From: Chromobacterium sp. IIBBL 290-4
GTDB lineage: Bacteria; Pseudomonadota; Gammaproteobacteria; Burkholderiales; Chromobacteriaceae
NCBI RefSeq assembly: GCF_024207115.1
Contig: NZ_CP100128.1
Coordinates: forward strand, 1-64,000
Direction of reading: 5' to 3'
Length of the DNA stretch: 64,000 nt
A program made the position numbers and the translations under genes. This document shows, one piece after another, positions 39,826-48,129 of the stretch (the stretch's first letter is position 1; each line of letters starts with the position of its first letter). A model generated the notes under the pieces. It did no database searches and was not told where the DNA came from. It saw only the letters and a list, made by a program, of their open reading frames with translations.

Positions 39826-40845
39826 TTACGCCTGCTGCAAGCCGGCGACGCGGATCATCTCGCCGCTCGCCACGCCCAAGGCCTTGGCGGCATCGGGATT
39901 GATGAAGGCCACGCCGTCCACCACCGCCACCTTGGCGGCCACGGCGGCGAAACCGGCCAATTGCTGATTGCCCAGCAGCTGCAAGCTGGCCTGCCCCGGC
40001 AGGCTGGCCTGGATTTCCACCGGATAGACGCGGCTGTGCTCTATCGTTTTCAGCCGGTCCAGTTCGGCGGTCAGCACCGCGCCGCCGTCGAAAATATCCA
40101 GGTAGTTGTCCGCCTCGAAGCCCTCATTGCACAAGAGCTGGCAGACGCGCTCGAAGTGCGGATGGATCTGGCCTATGGCCTGCTGCGCCTCATCCGGCAA
40201 CAGCGGCACATAGATCGGATAGCTGGGCATCAGCTCGGCGATGAAGGTTTTGCTGTGGCTGACGAAAGCCTGCTCCACCTGCAGAAAATCCAGATTGAAG
40301 AAGCGGCGGCCGATGGCGTTCCAGAACGGCGACTGGCCGGCGTCGTCATGCACGCCCTGCATCTCGGCGATGATGCGGCGGCCGAAGCGTTCGCGTTCGC
40401 CGGCGATGAACAGCAGGCGGGCGCGGGACATCAGCTCGGCGGCGATCGCCTCCAGGCCGCTTTCCACATAGAAGCCGCACAGCTGCACCGTGCCGGTCAG
40501 GTCATGGCAGATGTTCAGCACATGGATGCGGTTGTTCACCTTGAGCGCGCGCGAGGCGTGAACGGCGGTCTCGCTGCGATAGCTGTAGAACGGCTCGTCG
40601 AAACCGGCCGAGGCGCAGATGGAGGCAGTGCCGACCACGTTGCCGCCTTGCTCCAGCACGAACATATAGTAGTCGCGGCTGGATTCGCCGCTGGCTTCGT
40701 GTTCGAAAGCGCTGATCGATTGCTGAATGCGCTCGAACAGTTTTTCGCGATTGCTCGGCAAGCTGGTGACGCCGATGCCGCTGGCCTGGGCCAGCCTCTC
40801 GATCGCCGGCAGGTCCGAGGTGCGGACGGGACGCACGGTAAACAT
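39826..40845 (-). CDS. aruF: arginine/ornithine N-succinyltransferase, alpha subunit
   Basis: A 339-residue AstA-family protein paralogous to the next gene. The shared frame is visible: FTVRPVRTSDLPAIERLAQA, GIGVTSLPSNREKLFERI, GQSPFWNAIGRRFFNLDF and EGFEADNYLDIFDGGAVLTAEL. In Pseudomonas the alpha subunit pairs with AruG. A good GGAGG lies before the ATG. A 137-base gap with a hairpin separates it from astC. Confidence 0.95.
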   Translation of the reverse strand: MFTVRPVRTSDLPAIERLAQASGIGVTSLPSNREKLFERIQQSISAFEHEASGESSRDYYMFVLEQGGNVVGTASICASAGFDEPFYSYRSETAVHASRALKVNNRIHVLNICHDLTGTVQLCGFYVESGLEAIAAELMSRARLLFIAGERERFGRRIIAEMQGVHDDAGQSPFWNAIGRRFFNLDFLQVEQAFVSHSKTFIAELMPSYPIYVPLLPDEAQQAIGQIHPHFERVCQLLCNEGFEADNYLDIFDGGAVLTAELDRLKTIEHSRVYPVEIQASLPGQASLQLLGNQQLAGFAAVAAKVAVVDGVAFINPDAAKALGVASGEMIRVAGLQQA

Positions 40846-40954
40846 GGGACTTCCTCCCTGAGTTTGAAGACAGCCGCGCGGATTTTAGGCGCAGCCGTAA
40901 CCGCGACCCAGCCGGAGCGGGGTCGTGGCGGTGCAATATCGGGGTCTAGCGGGC

Positions 40955-40976
40955 GCCGCCCGTCAGACCGGGCGGC
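40955..40976. repeat. intercistronic hairpin between astC and aruF
   Basis: GCCGCCCG at 40955-40962 pairs perfectly with CGGGCGGC at 40969-40976. It lies seven bases past the astC stop and has no T-run, so RNA stability or processing is more likely than termination. Confidence 0.55.
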
Positions 40977-40982
40977 AAAAGA

Positions 40983-42197
40983 TCACTGCGCGGACAGCAG
41001 ATCGGCGATGGCCGCGTCGAGGCGCTTCAGGCCTTCGTCGATGTCGGCGTCGCTGATCACCAGCGACGGCGCCAGGCGCAACACGCTCAAACCGGCTACC
41101 AGAATCATCAGTTGCTGCTTTTCCGCGGCCTTGAGGAATTCGCGCGCGCGGCCCTGGAAAGCGTCTTCCAGCACGCAGCCGATCAGCAAGCCCTTGCCGC
41201 GCACCAGCTTGAATACCTTGTGCTTGGCGTTGATCGCGTTCAAGCCGGCCACCAGGCGCTGATGACGCGCCTCCACGCCGGCCAGCAGCGCCGGATCGCT
41301 GATCAGCGACACCACTTTGTGCGCGACCGCGCAAGCCAGCGGATTGCCGCCATAGGTGGAACCGTGGGTGCCGATGCCGAAGCTCTTGGCCACTTTGTCG
41401 GTGGTCAGCATCGCGCCGATCGGGAAGCCGCCGCCTATGCCCTTGGCGGAAGTCAGAATGTCGGGGGTGATGCCGTATTGCTGATAAGCGTACAGCGCGC
41501 CGGTGCGGCCCATGCCGCTTTGCACTTCGTCGAAAATCAGCAGCGCGTTGTGCTGGTCGCACAGTTCGCGCGCGGCCTTGAGGAAGTCCGGGTCGGCCGG
41601 CAGCACACCGCTCTCACCCTGGATGGGCTCGATCACCACCGCGCAGGTCTGGTCGGAAATAGCCGCCTTCAGCGATTCGATATTATTGAACTCGAAGTGG
41701 GCGATGCCGCCCGGCACCGGGCCGAAGCCTTCGGTGTACTTGGGTTGGCCGCCCACGCTGACGGTGAACAGCGTGCGGCCGTGGAAGGAATTGACACAGG
41801 ACAGGATCTGATTCTTGTCCGCGCCGAAATGATCGTGAGCATACTTGCGCGCCAGCTTGAACGCGGCCTCGTTGGCCTCGCCGCCGGAATTGCAGAAGAA
41901 CACGCGCTCGGCGAAGGTCTTTTCCACCAACAGGCTGGCCAGCTTCAACGCCGGTTCGTTGGTGAAGACATTGGACACATGCCACAGCTTGCCGGCTTGC
42001 TCGGTCAGCGCCGCCACCAGCTCGGGATGACAGTGGCCCAGCGAGTTGACGGCGATGCCGCCTGCCAGATCCACAAATTCGCGGCCGTCCTGGTCCCATA
42101 CGCGGGAGCCCAGACCTTTGACCGGAATGAAACCGGCGGGGCCGTAATTCGGCACCATGACTTGGTCGAAATCAGCGCGGCTTACAGTATTGCTCAT
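40983..42197 (-). CDS. astC: succinylornithine transaminase / acetylornithine aminotransferase
   Basis: Third step: succinylornithine to succinylglutamate semialdehyde; many such enzymes also act on acetylornithine. It is a 404-residue class III PLP aminotransferase. Marks are [64 protein letters not shown] and the PLP Lys in [15 protein letters not shown] near residue 250. GGAAGGAAACC precedes the ATG. It heads the operon. AstE, the last enzyme, is not in the window. Confidence 0.93.
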   Translation of the reverse strand: MSNTVSRADFDQVMVPNYGPAGFIPVKGLGSRVWDQDGREFVDLAGGIAVNSLGHCHPELVAALTEQAGKLWHVSNVFTNEPALKLASLLVEKTFAERVFFCNSGGEANEAAFKLARKYAHDHFGADKNQILSCVNSFHGRTLFTVSVGGQPKYTEGFGPVPGGIAHFEFNNIESLKAAISDQTCAVVIEPIQGESGVLPADPDFLKAARELCDQHNALLIFDEVQSGMGRTGALYAYQQYGITPDILTSAKGIGGGFPIGAMLTTDKVAKSFGIGTHGSTYGGNPLACAVAHKVVSLISDPALLAGVEARHQRLVAGLNAINAKHKVFKLVRGKGLLIGCVLEDAFQGRAREFLKAAEKQQLMILVAGLSVLRLAPSLVISDADIDEGLKRLDAAIADLLSAQ

Positions 42198-42591
42198 TGA
42201 TGGTTTCCTTCCTTGTTCTGTCGTGTGTTTTTTTTATGCTGTCGATCGATTCTAATGGAAGGCTGCCACACTTCACTTTCCGAGATGCGACATCGGATTA
42301 CAGAAAGCGCGCGCTACGCTGTCCTACAAAATACAGTCTTCAGCAAAAACAGTCGCGCCAGCGCCAGTCAAAGACAGGGTTCCGCCGGCGCGACATGATG
42401 CAAAGCAGCATACCGCAAGCCTAGGCTTATTTACAAAACAATACTGATTCGAATCACTTCAGCTGCATACAGCGCCCTTCCGCAACTACCGCCGCCCATG
42501 GCGCGGATCCAAGCAAGCAGCGCATATCCAGCCAAAAAAAGAGCGACCGCCCAAGCCGTCGCCCTTAGTCCACGCCATTTTCCTCCAGCCA
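42198..42591. other. intergenic region upstream of astC
   Basis: Promoter region of the ast operon (minus strand). It holds a perfect 12-base palindrome TGATTCGAATCA at 42445-42456. At the far end GCGAC 42543-42547 and GTCGC 42558-42562, with the A-run at 42534-42540, form a terminator for the upstream chitobiase gene. Confidence 0.5.
42534..42562 (-). terminator. terminator of the chitobiase gene
   Basis: The stem GCGAC/GTCGC encloses a GC-rich loop; the A-run at 42534-42540 gives a minus-strand U-tract about 30 bases past the stop. Confidence 0.65.
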
Positions 42592-45234
42592 TCAACGCTG
42601 CTGGCTTTGCCCCTCCACCCGGCTGAAACGCATGCCGTCTTGGCTCGCGCCGCGCCAATAACGCGCCTGCACGTTCTGCCCCGGCTGATAAACCTGCCAG
42701 CTCTGGCCGTCATTGGAGTATTGCAAGCGCGCGCCCGGCCATTCGCAGGTGACAGCCAAGCCGTTCGCGCCCTGCGCCACCGCCGGCAAAGGCACGCGAT
42801 AGCCAACACCGGCGCGCTCAAGCTTTGGCGCCTCGCGCCAGCCGAGCACGGCGGCGAATTGCTGCCAGTCGGCATTGAGCGCAGCTTTGTCAACCAAGTG
42901 CGTCATGCCCAACTGGTAAGTTTCTCCCACCTTATAAGGACGCTCCCACGCGGCCTGGTGCCAGGCGCGCTCGGCCAAGGCCAACATGCGCGGATAAACG
43001 CGCTGCTCGAAAGTGGCGTCATTGCGGACGATCTCGCCCCAAGCCTGGCCTTGCATGCCGGCGAAGCGCGCCGGGGCGGCGCTGCTGGTCACGGCGAACG
43101 GCTGGCCTTGACGATCAGGCATGACTTCCGCGTTTTGCGGCAGATTATCCGGCGCGAAGCTGAACACCTTGTAACTGTCGGTATCGCGCGAAGCCCAGTA
43201 ATAGCCGTGCTCGCGCGGGTTCAACTCATAGGGGAAGTCGAAATACAGATAGTCCGGCATCGCCAGCACCGTCTGGAAACCTTTGGCGGCAAAGCCATTG
43301 GCCGCCTGCGCCGCGCCCCAGAACACCGTGCCCCATTCGGTCACCATGGTATGCTGAGTGGCGAAATCAGATGAGGCGGAGGCGCCGCTCACCCCATCCT
43401 GCCAAGCAGCCATCGTGGCTATGCCCTGCTGGGCTACGATGCGGCTAGCCGTCTGCGCGAACCTCAAGGGCAGATCGTCGACGCTGCGCAAAGTCCCCTT
43501 GGCGATTTGCGCCTGGCACGCGGGCGAGCGGCCCCAAGGCTTGTCCTGCTCGCTCATCTTGACTTTGCCCTTGCCGGGATCGCTGCCGCTGACATCCTGA
43601 AAACCACCGCCTAACAGAATGTTCTTGGCCTCGTCGCCGCCGAAGTGCCAAGTCTGCAGCGGCTGCCCGGCCTCGCGATGCATCTGCGCCACTTCCGACA
43701 CTAATTTAGCGACAAACCGCTCGCTGCCCGGCACGCAAGGATTGAGATAGGTGCGATGGTCGTAGAACTGCACCGACAAGGTGTTGGATTTATCCTGAGG
43801 GTCCAGCAGGCGATACTCCTCCGCGGCCTGCGGTTTGCCCTCGGCGGACAAGCGCCGGTACCTAGCCTCCATCGACACAACAGCGGCTCGCGCATGCGCG
43901 GGCATGTCGAACTCGGGAATGACCTCGATAAACCGCGCCTGGGCGTAACGCACCAGATTGATATATTCGTCGCGGCTCAGATAACCGCCGCCTGACTGAT
44001 TATCCGGCCCCGAGCCCAGCTGCGGCAGCAAACAGCGTGTTTCGCTCAAATCATGGCAACGTCGCCCGCCGACTGCCGTCAGCTCCGGCAAGCCGGGAAT
44101 CTGCAAGCGCCAGCCTTCGTCATCCGACAAATGCAGGTGCAGTTTGTTGAGCTTGTATGCCGACATCTGATCCAGCAGGCGATGCAATGTGGCAGGATGC
44201 TTGAAGTTGCGCGCAAGGTCCGCCATCAAACCGCGATAGCCGTAACGCGGCGCGTCCTCCACCGTCATCCATTGCACTTTGCCGCCCTGCTGAGGCAGCA
44301 GGCCAAACAAGGTCTGTACTCCATAAAACACCCCGGCGGCGTCATAACCTTCCACTACCACGCCGCGCTCCCCTATCCGCAGCCTGTAACCGCCGGCTAC
44401 TGCCACATCCGCCGGCAAACTCGATCCGACGACCTTTCCTTCCAACCTCACGCCGCCTTCGCGCAAACCCAACTGCGCCGCCCGAGTAGACAAAGCTTGC
44501 CCTTGCTCCCACGACAACCCGGACAGATTAAAGCTCAGGCCGCGGACATTCAGCTGGCCGCCGCCCAGTTGCTGGCGCTTGACCGCCGGTATCACCCGGT
44601 TGGCGACTTGCGCGGCCGATAATTGCGGGCCGCGCTGCGTAAAGTTTAGGTAGCGTTGCTCCAAGGTCACGAGCGGGCGTTGCTCGCCCGCCGGATTCTT
44701 CCAGTTATCGCCAGCCAAAGGGAGCAAATAGCTGGCGTCATCGCTGCTGTTGTCGCTCAACAAGACAGGCGGCTGCCCATCCACCACGACATAAGGGCGC
44801 GGCAGCACGTCGCTTTCTTGCAGCAGCCAATACTCGTCAATCAACGGCAACTCCAGGCGCTGCCCTGCCGCCAGGCCTTGGAAAGCGGCAGTTGGCGTCA
44901 GTTGATACAGGTCGCCAGTGATGTGGCGAATAGCGAATTGCGGCGTATCCAGCTTCAAGATCCGCCGAATGCTGTGCAGATATAGACTCCAGCCGCTTCC
45001 TGCGGCAATAGCATTGCCGCCTTTATTCTGCAATATCAGGCGGCCTTTGAGACAAAGCGCCCAATCAGCTCCCAGGTCGGCGCAAGGCGCGCCCGCCGCC
45101 GCGCCGCGATTGCTGTCCACCGCCACACGCAGCGACAGGCTATTGCCCAACGAGCCAGCATCAGGCGCGCCAGCCCAAACCCATGCAGAACCTAACGCCA
45201 GCACCGCGGCGCTCAACTTCCCAAGCTTTCTCAT
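42592..45234 (-). CDS. GH20 beta-N-acetylhexosaminidase (chitobiase)
   Basis: Releases GlcNAc from chitobiose and chitin oligomers. The 880 residues carry a signal peptide (MRKLGKLSAAVLALGSAWVWA), an N-terminal CHB_HEX carbohydrate-binding domain, a GH20b domain, the catalytic barrel (RYGYRGLMADLARNFK; HLSDDEGWRLQIPGLPEL; EFDMPAHARA; WHFGGDEAKN with the Asp-Glu pair near residue 532; AMPDYLYFDFPYE) and a C-terminal Ig-like CHB_HEX_C domain. The length matches Serratia and Vibrio chitobiases. AGGAGGG precedes the ATG. It is monocistronic, with a repeat-rich promoter. It probably acts in the periplasm or outer membrane. Confidence 0.95.
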   Translation of the reverse strand: MRKLGKLSAAVLALGSAWVWAGAPDAGSLGNSLSLRVAVDSNRGAAAGAPCADLGADWALCLKGRLILQNKGGNAIAAGSGWSLYLHSIRRILKLDTPQFAIRHITGDLYQLTPTAAFQGLAAGQRLELPLIDEYWLLQESDVLPRPYVVVDGQPPVLLSDNSSDDASYLLPLAGDNWKNPAGEQRPLVTLEQRYLNFTQRGPQLSAAQVANRVIPAVKRQQLGGGQLNVRGLSFNLSGLSWEQGQALSTRAAQLGLREGGVRLEGKVVGSSLPADVAVAGGYRLRIGERGVVVEGYDAAGVFYGVQTLFGLLPQQGGKVQWMTVEDAPRYGYRGLMADLARNFKHPATLHRLLDQMSAYKLNKLHLHLSDDEGWRLQIPGLPELTAVGGRRCHDLSETRCLLPQLGSGPDNQSGGGYLSRDEYINLVRYAQARFIEVIPEFDMPAHARAAVVSMEARYRRLSAEGKPQAAEEYRLLDPQDKSNTLSVQFYDHRTYLNPCVPGSERFVAKLVSEVAQMHREAGQPLQTWHFGGDEAKNILLGGGFQDVSGSDPGKGKVKMSEQDKPWGRSPACQAQIAKGTLRSVDDLPLRFAQTASRIVAQQGIATMAAWQDGVSGASASSDFATQHTMVTEWGTVFWGAAQAANGFAAKGFQTVLAMPDYLYFDFPYELNPREHGYYWASRDTDSYKVFSFAPDNLPQNAEVMPDRQGQPFAVTSSAAPARFAGMQGQAWGEIVRNDATFEQRVYPRMLALAERAWHQAAWERPYKVGETYQLGMTHLVDKAALNADWQQFAAVLGWREAPKLERAGVGYRVPLPAVAQGANGLAVTCEWPGARLQYSNDGQSWQVYQPGQNVQARYWRGASQDGMRFSRVEGQSQQR

Positions 45235-45289
45235 ACCAACCCTCCTCTTTGCGAGACGTTGTCATGGCCCATCCCGCGCAAGGCTAATT

Positions 45290-45353
45290 GGTATTAATAT
45301 GGTATTCAATAGGTATTACCCTGCAACTCCAGCGTTTTATTGAGCCGGCTCAA
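45290..45353. promoter_or_regulatory. repeat and palindrome cluster upstream of the chitobiase
   Basis: GGTATT occurs at 45290, 45301 and 45312, each 11 bases apart; the last copy extends to the palindrome GGTATTACC (45312-45320). A perfect 14-base palindrome TTGAGCCGGCTCAA lies at 45340-45353. Both are within 120 bases upstream of the chitobiase start. They look like binding sites for two regulators, perhaps a GlcNAc-responsive repressor and another factor. Confidence 0.45.
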
Positions 45354-45710
45354 GGAAACACGATAATAAACAACAAAATCTGTCCCATAAATGCTACGTT
45401 CGGTTCCAAAGCACAAAGGCCACAAAAAACAATTTCACAATAAATTCAACAACTTAACCATGGCGGCAATTTTGAATATTTTGTGAGAAACCTTCGCTCA
45501 CACACCGGTAGCAAACCTCGCCGCTCAGAAAGGCAACAATACGCGGCTGGTCAAAATGCCTGGTGATTGCTTTTGCCCGCTAACATCCAGCGGACTGACT
45601 TCGCACAGTCAAATCTCATGAATCTTTTTACATCAACTACTTAGCCAGGAAAAAATCCGTAGCCACTGCAAAATCCGCTTCAGTGAATGGATTTGCTGCG
45701 CCGCAAAACC
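45354..45710. other. AT-rich intergenic stretch before the tRNA
   Basis: No gene seen. It is AT-rich compared with its surroundings and lies between the chitobiase promoter and the tRNA promoter. Confidence 0.4.
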
Positions 45711-45739
45711 TTGCCAACCCTGCTGAAACCCGCTAAATT
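45711..45739 (+). promoter_or_regulatory. sigma-70 promoter of tRNA-Gly
   Basis: TTGCCA at 45711-45716 and TAAATT at 45734-45739 with a 17-base spacer, followed by a GC-rich discriminator (CGGGGGC) of the kind linked to stringent control of stable RNA. Confidence 0.6.
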
Positions 45740-45759
45740 CGGGGGCTCTAGCGAAGCGC

Positions 45760-45833
45760 GCGGGTGTAGCTCAATGGTAGAGCAGAAGCTTCCCAAGCTT
45801 ACGACGAGGGTTCGATTCCCTTCACCCGCTCCA
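45760..45833 (+). tRNA. tRNA-Gly (anticodon CCC)
   Basis: A complete 74-base cloverleaf: acceptor GCGGGTG with CACCCGC, D-stem GCTC/GAGC, anticodon loop TTCCCAA with CCC, T-loop TTCGATT, discriminator T and encoded CCA (45831-45833). The first pair of the anticodon stem (position 27 G with 43 A) is mismatched; the other four pair. Confidence 0.95.
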
Positions 45834-45891
45834 CTGACTTGCGCTATATCATCCCAACCCTGCATGCATGGCCTATCCTGAGCGATCTCCA

Positions 45892-48045
45892 ATGAAATTG
45901 AACTCCGGCCGGCTGTGGTTAAGAATCGCGACTTACGGCTCCGCCGCCGTGGTCTTGCTGCTGGTATCGATCCAAGCCTTGATCTACTGGCAATTCGACG
46001 AAGCCGCCGTGCGCGGCGCTCTGACCCACGCCCTAAAAGAAAATGGCCGCAATGTGCGCATAGACGGCCGCATCACGCCTACCGTTTTCCCTTATCCCGG
46101 CATCGATGTAGAAAAAATCAGCGTCAGCGAAGCTGGCCAGCCTTCCGCCATCTTCGCGCGCGCGGAATTGATGCGCGTGTCGCTGGCATGGATTCCGCTA
46201 TTGGCCGGCAATCGCGAAATCAAAGGGCTGGAGCTGTACGGCCCCAATCTGACGCTTTCCAGAGGCCTGGATGGGCAGCTGAACATCGCCGATCTGTTCC
46301 AACGCCGCAGCCAGGAAGGCTACAGCGTCAAACTGGACCGCCTGCGCCTGCGCGAAGGCACCCTGCTGCTATCCGACCAGCCCACCCATACCGACAAGCG
46401 CCTCTCCAGCATCAGCCTGGATGCGGAAGGCTTGCGCGGCACCGCCAGCCTCAGCGCCGGCGCGCTGCTGGAAGACGACAAGCGCCCGGTCCGCCTGGCC
46501 ATCAACACTCCGCTGACCATCCTGGACGATCAGGTCAGCCTGCCGGAACTGGACGCCATCGCCATCAGCAATATCCAGGGGCTGGGCGAAACCAAGCTGG
46601 CCGTCAGCGGCCAGTACAAACTCAACTTCGCCTCGCTGCAGGCAACCGGCAGCAATGTCGCCTTCACCTTCACCAGCGAGCGCCCAAGCAGCGAAGTGAA
46701 GCTGACGCTGCCGCAAGTCAACGCCAGCCTGCGCGAGCTCTCCATGCCCGGCGGGACGCTCAGTGCCAAGCTCAGCTACGCCCGCAGCCAATATCAATTG
46801 CAAGCCGCGCTGGACAATCTCAAGCTGAGCGAAGGCGGCCTGTACGCGGACAAGCTGGACGGCGAGTTCAACTGGCAGGCCGGCAGCACCAAGGTCAACG
46901 TCAAACTCAACGCGCCCTTCTCGCTGGCCGGCATGAACCAGCTGCAAATGCAGCCTATCAACCTGACCAGCACCATCACCACTCCCGCGCTGCCCCGCGG
47001 ACGGCTGATCGCCAGCATGGCGGGCTCGCTGGACGGCGATATCGACGAGCCGCGCCTGAACCTGCGCGTTTCCGGCAAGCTCGACGGCTCGGACGTCGCC
47101 GCCAGCCTGACCCAGTACGGCTTGATCAAGCCGCGCCATGAAGCGATGCTGACCATAGGCAAGCTGGACCTGAACCGCTATCTGCCGGAAACCCAGGGCG
47201 ATCCGGTCGCCATCTTCCAGAACACCAACGAGATTCCGCTCGACTGGCTGGACTTCTTCGACCTGAACGGCAAGGTCGCCATCGGCGAACTGGAAATGGG
47301 CCGCTTCCGCATCAACCACATCAGCAGCAACGTCCGCATCAATCCGCGCGAGCTGGAGCTGGACCAGATGTCGGCGGACATCTACGACGGCCGCTTGCAA
47401 GGCGACGCCACGCTGAGCCGCCGCGACGTGCCGCGCCTGGAGGTCAAGCAGACCCTGCAGGGCATGAAGATCCGCCCGCTGCTGATAGACCTGTTCAACT
47501 TCAATCGCCTGGACGGCAAGGGCAACGGCAAGATCGCCATCAGCGCCGACGGCAAATCCTTCGCCGAGCTGCGCAACACGCTGAGCGGCGAGGCGGCGTT
47601 CAGCCTCAACAACGGCGCGCTGTCCGGGATTGACTTGGTGGCGGCGCTGAAGAACCTGCCTGCCGAGTTGAAGGAATGGAACAGCGCGGCGCAGAACGAT
47701 CAGAAAACCACCTTCTCCACGCTGTCCACCAGCCTCAAGCTGGACAAGGGCATCGCCCGCAGCCAGGACCTGAAGCTGGCCTCGCAGCTGGTGAATGTGA
47801 ACGGCGGCGGCAAGATCGACCTGAAGCAAAGCATCGTCGACTACACCATGGACGTGCAGGCCAACCCGCAAGAGTTCGCCCGCTTCAAAGGCGTCAATGT
47901 GCCGCTGAAGATCACGGGGCCGATCAACGCGCCGGTTTACGCGCTGGATTTCAATGCGATGGTGAAAGGCAAGAAAACCGAGGGCGAGAAACAGCAGGCG
48001 CTCAAGCAACAGCTGAAAAAGCAGATCACCACCATTCTGCCTTGA
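45892..48045 (+). CDS. AsmA family protein
   Basis: A 717-residue inner-membrane-anchored protein of the AsmA-like group, which includes large bridge-like proteins thought to move phospholipid across the periplasm. One helix (YGSAAVVLLLVSIQALIYW) lies near residues 14-32. The periplasmic part begins with the AsmA N-terminal domain (GRITPTVFPYPGIDVEKISV, FARAELMRVSLAWIPLL) and ends with the C-terminal AsmA_2 domain (FNFNRLDGKGNGKIAIS, LNNGALSGIDLVAALK). The start at 45892 (MKLNSGR) is preferred over 45868 because it fits the usual short N-terminus. It lies 58 bases past the tRNA. Confidence 0.85.
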   Translation: MKLNSGRLWLRIATYGSAAVVLLLVSIQALIYWQFDEAAVRGALTHALKENGRNVRIDGRITPTVFPYPGIDVEKISVSEAGQPSAIFARAELMRVSLAWIPLLAGNREIKGLELYGPNLTLSRGLDGQLNIADLFQRRSQEGYSVKLDRLRLREGTLLLSDQPTHTDKRLSSISLDAEGLRGTASLSAGALLEDDKRPVRLAINTPLTILDDQVSLPELDAIAISNIQGLGETKLAVSGQYKLNFASLQATGSNVAFTFTSERPSSEVKLTLPQVNASLRELSMPGGTLSAKLSYARSQYQLQAALDNLKLSEGGLYADKLDGEFNWQAGSTKVNVKLNAPFSLAGMNQLQMQPINLTSTITTPALPRGRLIASMAGSLDGDIDEPRLNLRVSGKLDGSDVAASLTQYGLIKPRHEAMLTIGKLDLNRYLPETQGDPVAIFQNTNEIPLDWLDFFDLNGKVAIGELEMGRFRINHISSNVRINPRELELDQMSADIYDGRLQGDATLSRRDVPRLEVKQTLQGMKIRPLLIDLFNFNRLDGKGNGKIAISADGKSFAELRNTLSGEAAFSLNNGALSGIDLVAALKNLPAELKEWNSAAQNDQKTTFSTLSTSLKLDKGIARSQDLKLASQLVNVNGGGKIDLKQSIVDYTMDVQANPQEFARFKGVNVPLKITGPINAPVYALDFNAMVKGKKTEGEKQQALKQQLKKQITTILP

Positions 48046-48061
48046 TCGTTCCCGCCTCAAT

Positions 48062-48090
48062 GACAAAGCCCCGAATCTCGGGGCTTTGTC
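48062..48090. terminator. bidirectional Rho-independent terminator
   Basis: GACAAAGCCCCGA at 48062-48074 pairs perfectly with TCGGGGCTTTGTC at 48078-48090 around a three-base loop. It sits between the convergent AsmA-like and antiporter genes. Confidence 0.85.
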
Positions 48091-48129
48091 GTTTGCATCC
48101 TGCGATGCCTGGGTCGTTGAGGGACAACA

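Noticed and set aside
42198..42420. A sigma-54 promoter for the ast operon
   Set aside because: TGGCGCG...TGC-like sequence is present on the minus strand, but the GG to GC spacing is three bases too long.
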